Origin: Tenuifilum thalassicum
Lineage (GTDB): Bacteria; Bacteroidota; Bacteroidia; Bacteroidales; Tenuifilaceae
Direction of reading: 5' to 3'
Length of the DNA stretch: 64,000 nt
Assembly (NCBI RefSeq): GCF_013265555.1
Contig: NZ_CP041345.1
Location: 1,534,581 to 1,598,580, forward strand
The translations under genes were made by a program, and so were the position numbers. The notes beneath the pieces are model-generated. The model saw only the letters and a program-made list of their open reading frames with translations. It searched no databases and had not been told where the DNA came from. Positions 25,347 to 34,580 of this stretch are shown here, piece after piece (the first letter of the stretch is position 1; every line of letters starts with the position of its first letter).

Positions 25347-25763
25347 ATGAAGCCATTACATATTAAAGCAAGAAAGGATTCTCCTGAAATATCATTTGAC
25401 CCAAATTCTGGTAGTTTTTATCTAATCGGGGTCAGTCATCCCGAGAATGTAACCACGTTTTACGAACCCGTATTAAAATGGTTTTTGGACTTTAAGGACG
25501 AAATAGAAAAGAATGGGTTAGGCTCACAGGATAAAGAGATAACTCTGCGTTTCTTCTTTAAGTATATTAATTCTGCCTCATACAAGTATATGGTAACCCT
25601 ATTCCAACTTTTACAAGAGCTGTTTGAGATTGGGGTTAAAATCAAAATAGTCTGGAATTATGAGCCTGGCGATGAGGACATGGCAGAATCTGGATTTGAA
25701 CTGGTTGAGTATTCTGGCTTAAAAGCCCCATTTGTTTGTGAGGAGAGTGAAGAACTTATCTAG
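25347..25763 (+). CDS. DUF1987 / SiaC-family protein (3), with Ser at the phospho-site
   Basis: The third paralogue has 138 residues. The motif reads YINSASYKY, so the usual Thr is replaced by Ser (S76) and the Lys-Met end is changed. A short insert (KNGLGSQDKE) precedes the motif. It is the most divergent of the three and may respond to a different kinase or be non-phosphorylated. It is last in the operon, just before a bidirectional terminator. Confidence 0.82.
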   Translation: MKPLHIKARKDSPEISFDPNSGSFYLIGVSHPENVTTFYEPVLKWFLDFKDEIEKNGLGSQDKEITLRFFFKYINSASYKYMVTLFQLLQELFEIGVKIKIVWNYEPGDEDMAESGFELVEYSGLKAPFVCEESEELI

Positions 25764-25780
25764 AGTGTTTACTGAATAAA

Positions 25781-25814
25781 AAAAGAGGCTGTTTTAAGTA
25801 GCCTCTTTTTTTTT
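25781..25814. terminator. Bidirectional terminator between SiaC-like operon and pfk
   Basis: AAAAGAGGCT (25781-25790) pairs with AGCCTCTTTT (25800-25809) and has T-runs on both strands. It lies between convergent genes and can stop both. Confidence 0.85.
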
Positions 25815-25818
25815 ATAG

Positions 25819-26913
25819 TTAATCGCCAAAACTTATCCCCACTCCACGAGCAGTGCGAACCAAATCGCATTCAGGGTCGACAAAATTTGGACGGTTTATA
25901 GCATCAATTAGTGGTACCGAAATGATATCGGGATGACGGTAAGCAACCATCTCACCAAATTTACCTTCAAGCACCATCTCAAAGGCTTTTACGCCAAATT
26001 GTGTTGCGAGTACGCGGTCGTAAGCAACTGGAATTCCTCCACGTTGTAAATGTCCTAGAACGGTTTCTCTGATATCGGCTTCAAATCCAATGCTCTTTAG
26101 GTCACGAGTAATCTTGTGAGCAATGCCGCCTAAGCGTAAGTTGTGATATCCAACCTCATCGCTTTCTGCAGACACAAGATGTCCATCTTTAGGTACTGCT
26201 CCTTCAGCAACCACTACAATTGCATGTCCTTTACCTTTGTTGTAGCGGCTTTGTAGCCTATCGGCAACTTTATGGATATCGTAGGGAATTTCGGGAATTA
26301 AGCAAACCTCGGCCCCACCAGCTATGGCTGCATGTAGAGCAATCCACCCTGCATAGCGGCCCATAACCTCAAGAATAAGTACACGGTTATGGCTGGCAGC
26401 AGTAGTTACCAGTTTGTCCACTGCTTCTGTAGCAATTTGTACTGCGGTTTGAAAACCGAATGTAAAGTCGGTAGCGGAAAGGTCGTTGTCAATTGTTTTT
26501 GGAACACCTATAATGTTTAGCCCTTTTTCGTAAAGCTGTTGAGATATACGTTGTGAGCCGTCGCCTCCAATGCTAATAACAGCATCAATGCCAAGGTATT
26601 GTAGCTTACGTATCATTTCATCTGAACGGTCAACGGCACCCCAGGAACCATCCTTGTTTTTAACAGGCCATGCAAATGGGCCGCCCTTATTGGTTGTGCC
26701 AATAATTGTGCCCCCCTGAACGTGTATTCCAGCAACAGCTTTTTCGTCAAGAACTTTAATTTCAGTAGGTTCACGTAAAATACCATCAAATGATTGAATA
26801 CTTCCTATTACTTCCCAGTCGGGTTCCTGTGAGGCTCTCTTTACTACTGCCCTTATCACTGCATTTAACCCAGGACAATCGCCTCCACCAGTTGCTACTA
26901 AAACTCTTTTCAT
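25819..26913 (-). CDS. pfkA: 6-phosphofructokinase
   Basis: It phosphorylates fructose-6-phosphate to the bisphosphate in glycolysis. The 364-residue protein opens with the phosphate-donor loop ATGGGDCPGLNAVIRA and carries GGDGS, the substrate motif PKTIDNDL, MGRYAGWIA and GHLQRGG. Gly in GGDGS is typical of ATP-dependent enzymes, while Lys in PKTIDND is the residue usual in PPi enzymes; the mixture is known for group III ATP-PFKs, so ATP use is the better guess. It is monocistronic, facing the SiaC-like operon across a shared terminator. Confidence 0.9.
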   Translation of the reverse strand: MKRVLVATGGGDCPGLNAVIRAVVKRASQEPDWEVIGSIQSFDGILREPTEIKVLDEKAVAGIHVQGGTIIGTTNKGGPFAWPVKNKDGSWGAVDRSDEMIRKLQYLGIDAVISIGGDGSQRISQQLYEKGLNIIGVPKTIDNDLSATDFTFGFQTAVQIATEAVDKLVTTAASHNRVLILEVMGRYAGWIALHAAIAGGAEVCLIPEIPYDIHKVADRLQSRYNKGKGHAIVVVAEGAVPKDGHLVSAESDEVGYHNLRLGGIAHKITRDLKSIGFEADIRETVLGHLQRGGIPVAYDRVLATQFGVKAFEMVLEGKFGEMVAYRHPDIISVPLIDAINRPNFVDPECDLVRTARGVGISFGD

Positions 26914-27311
26914 TGTTAAAAAATTCTTTTATTAATGTTCTTAATTTTCTTGTCAAATAATATTGAAGGTAGCTTAAGTTATAATTTGTAAGCAGGTGGT
27001 GTATCTACTTCAATATTTCCTTTTGATTAACCCGATATGACTGTGCATTATCAGATTACTATTTGTTAAAAAGACAAATTTTTGCACCTTCGCAAAGGTA
27101 ATAAAAAATATGTACGCACAATGCTAAAGAATATCAAAAATAAGTGCAAATATATTCTATTTTTTATCGCAAACGTGTGAAATCAGATGGTCTATTTTTT
27201 GATTATTTTTAAGATATGAATATTAGAACTTACAGCAATTAAAAGCAAAAAATACACCTTTACTTACCTCTGCTCCAAATAATCTGATTTACATCCTATA
27301 AGTCATCTATT
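26914..27311. other. Intergenic region upstream of pfkA
   Basis: This stretch holds no open frame of note. It lies upstream of pfkA and downstream of the minus-strand dehydrogenase gene, so it should contain the pfkA promoter. No obvious hairpin terminator for the dehydrogenase transcript was found. Confidence 0.6.
27093..27122 (-). promoter_or_regulatory. Possible pfkA promoter
   Basis: On the minus strand TACCTTTG (27093-27100) matches the TAnnTTTG box. The upstream box 18 nt away reads ATTG (27119-27122), a one-base mismatch. This would give a 5' leader of about 170 nt. Confidence 0.4.
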
Positions 27312-30224
27312 TTATTCAATTGCCTCCCACATGACTTCAATTGGATGAACAGCATCCCTACCAGTACCATCCTTAATTTGATGTCTACAACTGGTACCAG
27401 GTGCTGCTATTATTGTACCCTCAGATGATTTCCTAACTTCAGGGAAAAGAACAAGTTCTCCGATTTTCATAGAAAGCTCGTAATGTTCCTTTTCGTATCC
27501 AAATGAGCCAGCCATACCGCAACATCCACTAGGAATTTCTTCTACAGTGTAGTTTGGTGGAAACGAAAGCATTTCCTTAGTTTTTATGGTAGATGCAACT
27601 GCCTTCTGCTGGCAGTGGCCATGTAACTTGATTTTCTTGTTATCCTTTTTAAACTGCTCCTTTGCTATTCTACCTTCATCTACCTCTCGCATGAAAAATT
27701 CCTCAAAGAGTAGCGCATTTCTGGCAAGAAATTTGGCTTTATCTTTATTTTCTGGTGTAGCCAAATCGGGATACTCGTCTCTAAAACTTAAAATTGCCGA
27801 TGGCTCAATTCCGATAAGAGGTGACTTCTCTGAAATAATACCAGAAAGTTTTTCAATATTTCTATTTGCTATTCGCTTTGCAGTTCTTATTAATCCCTTT
27901 GAAATATATGTTCTACCGCTTTCAAAAATATCAGCTAATTCAACCTCATATCCTAACCTGTTTAGTAGATTAACTGCTTTAACTCCAATATGAACATCAT
28001 TATAATTGGTGAATTCATCGGGCAATAGGTAAACTTTCCCCTTTTTGCCTTTTTTCTCTGCTCTATTTTTAGAAAACCATTTTTTAAAGGTAACTTTATG
28101 TAGCAAGGGCATCTTCCTTATTGGTTCGAAACCAAGTAGTGACATTAGAACTTTTGACGAAAACTTATTGCTAAGCACCCAGTTTGTTAGACCAGGAAAA
28201 ATGCTTCCTAGTCTATTTACATGAGTTATATATGCAATTAATCTGGTTCTTAGAGGTATTCCTTTTGAATCGTACCAATGCTGAAGGAATTCGGCTTTAA
28301 GTTTTGCCATATCCACACTCGAAGGGCACTCATTTTTGCATCCCTTACACGACAGACATAAATCCAGGATTTCGTAAAGTTCTTTATGGTTAAAGGGATT
28401 CTTTTTAGTGCTATTAGTAAGAAATTCTCTAAGTAAATTAGCCCGTGCACGTGTAGAATTTGATTCATTTAGGGTTGCCATATAGCTAGGGCAAAGCGTA
28501 CCTCCAGAAAGGTGTGTTTTTCTACAATCGCCTGAACCATTACATTTTTCAGCTGCTCGTAGAATGCCTCTAGTTTTTGAAAAGTCAAATATTGTTTCTA
28601 TTGGATTATCTTTTTGTCCAGGTTGATACCTAAGCGACGTGTTCATGGGGGGCGTATCCACTATCTTGCCAGGGTTAAAAATTTTGTCCGGGTCAAAGGC
28701 GAATTTTACCTTCCTCATTAGCTCATAAACCTCTTCGCCATAGAATAAGGGTATAAACTCACCTCTCAACCTTCCATCGCCATGCTCACCGCTAAGAGAT
28801 CCTTTATACCTTTTTACTAGAGAAGCTACCTCTTTCCCAACAGCATGGAAAAGCTCAACATCTTTAGGATCTTTAAGATTTAGAACGGGTCTCAAATGTA
28901 GCTCACCTGTACCAATATGTGCATGATAAACGCATTCAAGGTTGTACTTTTGCATTATCATTTCAAAATCGGCCATATAATCGGGAAGTTTGTCAACAGG
29001 TACGGCTGTGTCCTCAATAAGAGAAACAGGTTTTGCATCACCTTCTATGTTTGACAGCACACCCAGCCCCGCTTTTCTTAAATTCCAGACCTTAGCCGTT
29101 TCATCATCCCAAACCAACGGAAAATGATAGCCATATCCAGAGCTCTGCATATCGGCTTTCATCTCTTCTGCCGATTTTATGATGTCATTTTTATCATCGG
29201 CAAAAAACTCAACAATAAGAATCGCTCCCGGATCTCCTTTTACAAAAAACCTGTTTTTTTGTTGTTCTATATTTCCTTTGGTGCATTCCAAAATAATGTT
29301 ATCCATAAGCTCCACAGCCCAAGGATTATGTTTCAGTGCTATTAGGTTCGCCTTAAATGCATCGGTTCTATTTTCTAAATGAACTGCAACTACAGCTTTA
29401 TGCTTAGGCGGAGATGCAACAAGGTTGAGCGTAATTTCTGTTATTATGCCAAAGGTTCCTTCGCTTCCTGCAACTATTTTTGCCAGATTTACAGGAGAAT
29501 CTTCGCCAGTGACGCATGTATTAAGGAGCATGTCGAGCGCATAGCCCGTGTTTCGACGTTTTACACTAGCGTCGGGATAGTTTTCCACTATTAGCTGTTG
29601 ATTCTTTTTGCTTTCTAGTATTGCTTTGATAGAACGGTAAATGTCACCTTCCCGATTTTCTAACCTTAACTTTTCGTAAAACTCTTGCTTAGTAATTTCA
29701 CCAAAGGAGTATTCATTGCCATCGTCAAGAATCATTTTTAGTGAATGCAGGTGTTCGCGTGTGCTACCATACACAAGCGAATGAGAACCGCAACTATTAT
29801 TCCCAACCATACCTGAAATGGTGCATCGATTTGCAGTAGATGTCTCTGGCCCGAAAAATAAACCGTAAGGTTTTAGATATATGTTAAGCTCATCGAGTAT
29901 TACACCAGGCTCAACCGTTACAAGCCTATTGGAAGTATCAAGATGTATTATATTTCTGAAATGTTTTGAAATATCTACAATAATACCTTTTCCAACAACC
30001 TGTCCAGCAAGAGAAGTTCCAGCAGCTCTTGGTATAATTGGAATTTTGTTTTGCTTGCAAAACTGAACAATTTTTTGGATATCGGATTTATGCTCTGGCC
30101 ATGCAACTGCAATGGGAGTTTCCTTATATGCTGAAGCATCGGTTGAGTACTGGATTAGAGTAGATATGTCCCATTTAATTTTACAACTAATACTATCTCT
30201 TAGCTTTATTAATTTATCATGCAT
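27312..30224 (-). CDS. FAD-linked oxidase fused to Fe-S/CCG domains (D-lactate / D-2-hydroxyglutarate dehydrogenase-like)
   Basis: In this 970-residue single-chain enzyme, the N-terminal PCMH FAD-binding domain (PRAAGTSLAGQVVGKGIIVD, MVGNNSCGSHSL) and FAD-oxidase C-domain (HIGTGELHLRPV, SGEHGDGR) are followed by two Fe-S cysteine clusters (CNGSGDCRK...CP and CLSCKGCKNECP) and a C-terminal CCG/GlpC-like domain (HGHCQQKA, PSGCCGMAGSFGYE). Enzymes of this YdiJ/Dld-type layout oxidise D-2-hydroxyacids and feed electrons to quinones or other carriers. The exact substrate is unknown. It is divergent from the acetate/butyrate operon. Confidence 0.85.
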   Translation of the reverse strand: MHDKLIKLRDSISCKIKWDISTLIQYSTDASAYKETPIAVAWPEHKSDIQKIVQFCKQNKIPIIPRAAGTSLAGQVVGKGIIVDISKHFRNIIHLDTSNRLVTVEPGVILDELNIYLKPYGLFFGPETSTANRCTISGMVGNNSCGSHSLVYGSTREHLHSLKMILDDGNEYSFGEITKQEFYEKLRLENREGDIYRSIKAILESKKNQQLIVENYPDASVKRRNTGYALDMLLNTCVTGEDSPVNLAKIVAGSEGTFGIITEITLNLVASPPKHKAVVAVHLENRTDAFKANLIALKHNPWAVELMDNIILECTKGNIEQQKNRFFVKGDPGAILIVEFFADDKNDIIKSAEEMKADMQSSGYGYHFPLVWDDETAKVWNLRKAGLGVLSNIEGDAKPVSLIEDTAVPVDKLPDYMADFEMIMQKYNLECVYHAHIGTGELHLRPVLNLKDPKDVELFHAVGKEVASLVKRYKGSLSGEHGDGRLRGEFIPLFYGEEVYELMRKVKFAFDPDKIFNPGKIVDTPPMNTSLRYQPGQKDNPIETIFDFSKTRGILRAAEKCNGSGDCRKTHLSGGTLCPSYMATLNESNSTRARANLLREFLTNSTKKNPFNHKELYEILDLCLSCKGCKNECPSSVDMAKLKAEFLQHWYDSKGIPLRTRLIAYITHVNRLGSIFPGLTNWVLSNKFSSKVLMSLLGFEPIRKMPLLHKVTFKKWFSKNRAEKKGKKGKVYLLPDEFTNYNDVHIGVKAVNLLNRLGYEVELADIFESGRTYISKGLIRTAKRIANRNIEKLSGIISEKSPLIGIEPSAILSFRDEYPDLATPENKDKAKFLARNALLFEEFFMREVDEGRIAKEQFKKDNKKIKLHGHCQQKAVASTIKTKEMLSFPPNYTVEEIPSGCCGMAGSFGYEKEHYELSMKIGELVLFPEVRKSSEGTIIAAPGTSCRHQIKDGTGRDAVHPIEVMWEAIE

Positions 30225-30401
30225 AAAACAGGTGATTTTATATTACAAACATAGCAAATATGAATGAAATTGATATAAGTGATACAATGTTGTTGAAAAA
30301 CATAATGTTGTTATAATTCAGATAATCAGAATGATAATGATTATTTAAACGACTGTTTTATTGCAAATCAGATACTTATATATTTAAAAAGCCTTAAATG
30401 C

Positions 30402-30433
30402 TTTGATACAGAAGTTATTTATTCCTAATTTTG
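30402..30433 (+). promoter_or_regulatory. Promoter of the ackA-ptb-buk operon
   Basis: TTTG (30402-30405), 20 nt, TAATTTTG (30426-30433) is a full match to the Bacteroidota consensus. Transcription should start near 30440, about 18 nt before the first start codon. Confidence 0.75.
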
Positions 30434-30457
30434 CGTAAACTTAATTAAAATCATTAA

Positions 30458-31696
30458 ATGTCTGACTTTCAAAATAATAAAACAATGATTGTTCTCGTTT
30501 TGAACTGTGGGAGTTCATCAATTAAGTATCAACTTTTAAATATGGCCGATGAAGGCCTATTGCTTGCCAAGGGTATTGTTGAAAGGGTTGGCTTTACCGA
30601 TGCTAAGCTTACTCACAAACCTGAAGGAAAAGATAAATACGTTCATGTAACAAGTATTCCAGACCACACAACAGGTATCAATCTAATTTTAGAGGCACTT
30701 GTTGATAGCAATCATGGTGTTATCAGCAGTATTAATGAGATTACTGCAGTAGGCCACCGCGTTGCTCATGGAGGTGAGTTTTTCACAAAGAGCAGTTTAA
30801 TTGACGATTTTACTAAGAGTGAAATTGAAAAGTGTATTGAACTTGCACCTCTTCACAACCCAGCAAATTTAAAGGGTATACTTTCAATGGAGAAATTACT
30901 TCCTAATGTACCTCAGGTTGCTGTATTTGATACCTCTTTCCATCAAACCATGCCAAAACATGCATATTTGTATGCAATCCCTTACGAGTATTACGAAAAA
31001 TACAAAATACGCAGATACGGCTTCCACGGAACAAGCCACAAGTATGTTGCCCAAAAGGCTTGTAATATGCTAGGCGTAGATTTTGAGAAGCAAAAAATTA
31101 TTACCTGCCACTTAGGAAATGGAGCATCAATTGCTGCTATAAACCAAGGGAAATCGGTTGATACCTCTATGGGATTCACTCCCGTTGAAGGTTTAATCAT
31201 GGGAACACGTAGCGGAGATATTGATGCTGGTGTATTGCTTTATCTTGCAGAGAAAGAAAATCTTAGCTTTAAAGATGTAAACGATCTTATCAATAAGAAA
31301 AGCGGTGTTGCGGGTATTTCTGGCTTATCATCTGACATGCGTGACCTAGAGAATGCTGCTGCCGATGGTAATGAGCGTGCTCAGCTTGCTCTTGACATGT
31401 ATTACTATCGAGTTAAGAAATATGTTGGTGCGTATGCCGCTGCAATGGATGGTGTCGATCTTATTATTTTCACTGGCGGTATTGGTGAGAACGACCCTGT
31501 TCTTCGTGAAAAAGTTTCTACTGCAATTGATTTTATGGGTGTTGATTTTGATATTGACGCCAATAAAGGTGTTCGCGGTAAGGATAAGCTGTTAACTAAA
31601 CCTGAATCAAGGGTTAAGGTGATGGTGGTTACAACAAACGAAGAATTAGTCATTGCTACAGATACTGCTAATATTGTTAAAGAGTTAAAAAAATAA
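30458..31696 (+). CDS. ackA: Acetate kinase
   Basis: It interconverts acetyl phosphate and acetate with ATP formation. The 412-residue protein has the acetokinase motifs VLNCGSSSIKYQ, HNPAN, RRYGFHGTSHKYV, HLGNGASIAA and TGGIGEND. The annotated start gives a 9-residue extension; ATG 30485 (MIVLVLNCGSSS) is an alternative closer to family norm. It is followed by ptb and buk rather than by pta, so acetate formation here may use acetyl phosphate made elsewhere, or the cluster may handle mixed acyl phosphates. Confidence 0.93.
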   Translation: MSDFQNNKTMIVLVLNCGSSSIKYQLLNMADEGLLLAKGIVERVGFTDAKLTHKPEGKDKYVHVTSIPDHTTGINLILEALVDSNHGVISSINEITAVGHRVAHGGEFFTKSSLIDDFTKSEIEKCIELAPLHNPANLKGILSMEKLLPNVPQVAVFDTSFHQTMPKHAYLYAIPYEYYEKYKIRRYGFHGTSHKYVAQKACNMLGVDFEKQKIITCHLGNGASIAAINQGKSVDTSMGFTPVEGLIMGTRSGDIDAGVLLYLAEKENLSFKDVNDLINKKSGVAGISGLSSDMRDLENAAADGNERAQLALDMYYYRVKKYVGAYAAAMDGVDLIIFTGGIGENDPVLREKVSTAIDFMGVDFDIDANKGVRGKDKLLTKPESRVKVMVVTTNEELVIATDTANIVKELKK

Positions 31697-31712
31697 TAAA
31701 GGAGAACAAACA

Positions 31713-32618
31713 ATGAGAGTAGAAAAATTAGATCAGCTTTTCGATATCTTAAGAAGTAAACCTCGCAAACGTTTGGTTGCTGCTTACGCTAACGATCATC
31801 ACACTATCGAAGCGGTAAGCATGGCCATCGATATGGAAATTGTAGAGGCAACACTTGTTGGCGACGAAGCAACCATTAAAAGTGTTTGTGCTGAGCACAA
31901 TATCGATCCTTCAAAATTCCGTATTGTTCAGGAAGCCGATGAAATGAAAGCAGCTCGCAAAGCTGTTGAGCTTATTAATAAAGGCGAAGGTGATGTGCTC
32001 ATGAAAGGTCTTGTAAGCACCGATAAGTATATGCGTGCCATATTAGACAAGGAGAACGGACTGCTCCCTCCAAAGGCCGTTTTAAGTCACGTTACCGTTG
32101 TTCAGGTACCTACCTATCACAAGCTTTTAGTTGTTGGTGATGTTGCTATTATCCCAGCTCCAGACTTGAAACAAAAAATTGCTATCACCAACTATTTAAT
32201 TCAAACTGCACACTCGCTAGGTATTGAAAGACCCAAAGTAGCATTGAATGCCGCTACTGAGCAGATGTCAGCTGGTATGCAAGCTTGTGTTGATGCTGCT
32301 ATTATTGCAAAAATGGCCGATCGTGGTCAAATTAAGGGCGCTATCGTTGATGGTCCTCTTGCTCTTGACGTGGCAATTGACAAGGAGTCGGCTCAAATTA
32401 AGAAGCTTACTGGTGAAGTGGCTGGCGATGCCGATTGTATCCTTTTCCCAAATATCGAATCGGGTAACGTATTCTTTAAAGCATGTACAAAGCTAGCTAA
32501 AGGAGAACTAGGTGCAATGGTTATGGGTGCTAAGGTTCCTTGTGTTTTAACTTCTCGTGGCGATAGTGTAAAATCAAAAATGTATTCAATAGCTCTTGCA
32601 GCTAATGCTGCTAAGTAA
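31713..32618 (+). CDS. ptb: Phosphate butyryltransferase
   Basis: It converts butyryl-CoA (or branched-chain acyl-CoA) and phosphate to the acyl phosphate. The 301-residue, PTA/PTB-fold protein contains GEGDVLMKGLVSTDKYMRAIL, SHVTVVQVPTYHK, PERPKVALNAATEQ-like order (RPKVALNAATEQ) and VDGPLALDVAIDKE. It has the short length of PTB rather than of PTA, and it sits directly before butyrate kinase. A GGAG at 31701-31704, 8 nt before the start, is a good ribosome-binding site. Together with buk it yields ATP from butyrate or branched-chain fatty acid production. Confidence 0.9.
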   Translation: MRVEKLDQLFDILRSKPRKRLVAAYANDHHTIEAVSMAIDMEIVEATLVGDEATIKSVCAEHNIDPSKFRIVQEADEMKAARKAVELINKGEGDVLMKGLVSTDKYMRAILDKENGLLPPKAVLSHVTVVQVPTYHKLLVVGDVAIIPAPDLKQKIAITNYLIQTAHSLGIERPKVALNAATEQMSAGMQACVDAAIIAKMADRGQIKGAIVDGPLALDVAIDKESAQIKKLTGEVAGDADCILFPNIESGNVFFKACTKLAKGELGAMVMGAKVPCVLTSRGDSVKSKMYSIALAANAAK

Positions 32619-32655
32619 CTTTAATTTGCCTTAACCTAAAACTTAGTTTAAGAAC

Positions 32656-33732
32656 ATGGAAGAATATAAAATTCTGGCCATTAATCCAGGTTCAACTTCA
32701 ACCAAGATTGCTGTTTTTAGGAATAATAAGAATATATTCCTGAAAAACATTAAGCATTCAGCTGAGGACATTGCAAAGTTTAAAACCATTGCCGATCAGT
32801 TTAGCTTCCGAAAAGAAATAATTCTTGACGAGCTTAAACAGGCTGGAATTGACGTTAATAAGATTTCTGCTGTTGTTGGTCGTGGTGGTTTACTAAAACC
32901 CATTGAATCGGGTGTTTATGAAGTTAACGAAGCAATGAAGAATGACCTTCGCAACAGCATCATGGGTGAGCATGCTAGTAATCTTGGTGCCCTAATTGCC
33001 GATGATATTGCTCGATCATTACCATCGGCACGCGCGTTTATAGCTGATCCTGTTGTTGTTGATGAGATGGAAGAGGTTGCAAGAATTTCGGGACATCCTA
33101 AATTCAAGCGCATTTCAATTTTCCATGCTCTTAACCAAAAGGCTATTGCTCGTCTTCATGCTAAGAGTATCGACAAAAAGTATGAAGACCTTAATCTGAT
33201 TATCGCACATCTTGGTGGCGGTATTTCCGTTGGTGCTCACAAAAAGGGTAGGGTGATTGATGTTAATAACGCCCTTGATGGTGAGGGACCTTTTTCACCA
33301 GAACGCGCAGGTACCGTTCCTGCCGGACAGCTTGCAAAACTTTGCTTTAGTGGTGAAGTAACCTACGATGAAGTAAAGAAAATGCTGACTGGCAAAGGTG
33401 GCCTGGTTGCCCATGCAGGTACTAACGATGCTTATGAAATAGAGCTAAAGGCCCGTTCTGGCGATGCTAAAGCGAAGCTCCTTCAGGATGCCATGGCATA
33501 CAATATAGCCAAATACATTGGCTCCATGGCTGCCGTGTTAAAAGGTGAGGTTGATGCTATTATCCTAACTGGTGGTATAGCTCACAATCCAGATCTTGTT
33601 GAGTATATCAAGAGTATGGTTGGCTTTATCGCACCTGTTGCCGTTTATCCTGGAGAAGATGAGATGCAGGCATTAGCTCTGAATGGCTTAATGGTTCTAA
33701 AAGGTGAGGTTATGCCTAAAGAGTATAAATAA
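32656..33732 (+). CDS. buk: Butyrate kinase
   Basis: It uses butyryl phosphate and ADP to give butyrate and ATP. The 358-residue ASKHA-fold protein has INPGSTSTKIAVF, GRGGLLKPIESG, FHALNQKAIAR, HLGGGISVGAHKKGR and TGGIAHNP, all typical of Buk. It is last in the ackA-ptb-buk operon and is followed by a strong terminator. Branched-chain substrates such as isobutyrate or isovalerate are also common for this family. Confidence 0.92.
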   Translation: MEEYKILAINPGSTSTKIAVFRNNKNIFLKNIKHSAEDIAKFKTIADQFSFRKEIILDELKQAGIDVNKISAVVGRGGLLKPIESGVYEVNEAMKNDLRNSIMGEHASNLGALIADDIARSLPSARAFIADPVVVDEMEEVARISGHPKFKRISIFHALNQKAIARLHAKSIDKKYEDLNLIIAHLGGGISVGAHKKGRVIDVNNALDGEGPFSPERAGTVPAGQLAKLCFSGEVTYDEVKKMLTGKGGLVAHAGTNDAYEIELKARSGDAKAKLLQDAMAYNIAKYIGSMAAVLKGEVDAIILTGGIAHNPDLVEYIKSMVGFIAPVAVYPGEDEMQALALNGLMVLKGEVMPKEYK

Positions 33733-33758
33733 TCGATGTTATTCGTTATATTTATTAG

Positions 33759-33786
33759 GAGGGGCAAAAGCCCCTCTTGTTTTTTT
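33759..33786 (+). terminator. Terminator after buk
   Basis: GAGGGGC (33759-33765), AAAA, GCCCCTC (33770-33776) and a T-rich tail with seven consecutive T bases form a canonical intrinsic terminator directly after the butyrate kinase gene. Confidence 0.9.
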
Positions 33787-33791
33787 AGTCC

Positions 33792-34499
33792 TTATGGTGT
33801 GCTTGTGCTTACAGGAAGTATCTTACCATTAAAATACTTGTGCCCATTTATCGAGAATTCGGCAATTAATGTCCCCATTTCATCAGCCGATACTGGCGCA
33901 TTGTATCCAGGAAATGCTGTTCTAAGCATTTCGGTATCTGTAGCACCAAGTGCTAAGCAATTAAAAGAGAATCCTTTATCTTTATACTCCTCGGCAAGGT
34001 TCTCGGTTAACGACGCTAGTGCAGCCTTTGAAGAAGCATAAATGGCAAGCCCTGGAAATTTAACACTACCTTGAAAACCACCCATGCTGCTTATGTTAAC
34101 AACATGACATCTTGACGAAAAGATGGGGATTAGACTTTTAATTAGAATGGCTGGCGCAAAGTAGTTAATATTTATCATCTCGAATATTTCCTGAGTGCTT
34201 AACTCTGTGTATGGCTTGGCATAAAGTAGCCCTGCATTGTTTATAAGAATGTCAACTTTATCAACATAGCCAGCTATAAGATTGAATAGTTCTTGAGATT
34301 TTTGATTTAGCCCCTTTAAATCAAAAACCATTGGAATAAATTTAGCAATGGAGTTTATACTTGATATTTCATTTTTAAGCTGTAATAGCTTATTTTTATT
34401 TCTTGCAATACCAATAATTGTATGGTTCCCTAATTTGGCTAAACTTTGAGCAGTTGAATACCCAATTCCTTTCGAAGCACCTGTAATTATAATGTTCAT
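33792..34499 (-). CDS. SDR-family NAD(P)-dependent oxidoreductase
   Basis: A Rossmann-fold short-chain dehydrogenase of 235 residues with TGASKGIG at the nucleotide site, NNAG, catalytic Ser in VVNISS and YASSK (YxxxK). The C-terminal substrate region (ATDTEMLRTAFPGYN) is not diagnostic, so the substrate is unknown. It converges on the buk operon. The plus-strand open frame 33736-34041 across its 3' end is a shadow. Confidence 0.88.
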   Translation of the reverse strand: MNIIITGASKGIGYSTAQSLAKLGNHTIIGIARNKNKLLQLKNEISSINSIAKFIPMVFDLKGLNQKSQELFNLIAGYVDKVDILINNAGLLYAKPYTELSTQEIFEMININYFAPAILIKSLIPIFSSRCHVVNISSMGGFQGSVKFPGLAIYASSKAALASLTENLAEEYKDKGFSFNCLALGATDTEMLRTAFPGYNAPVSADEMGTLIAEFSINGHKYFNGKILPVSTSTP

Positions 34500-34580
34500 A
34501 GTGAGCAGTTTTTAACACTAACGGTTTTAGCAATTTAAACATAAATATTTAATATTGTGTTCAAATAAAATTCACTCTTT

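Noticed and set aside
33736..34041. Plus-strand 101-codon open frame
   Set aside because: It includes the buk terminator and lies antisense to the well-supported SDR gene.
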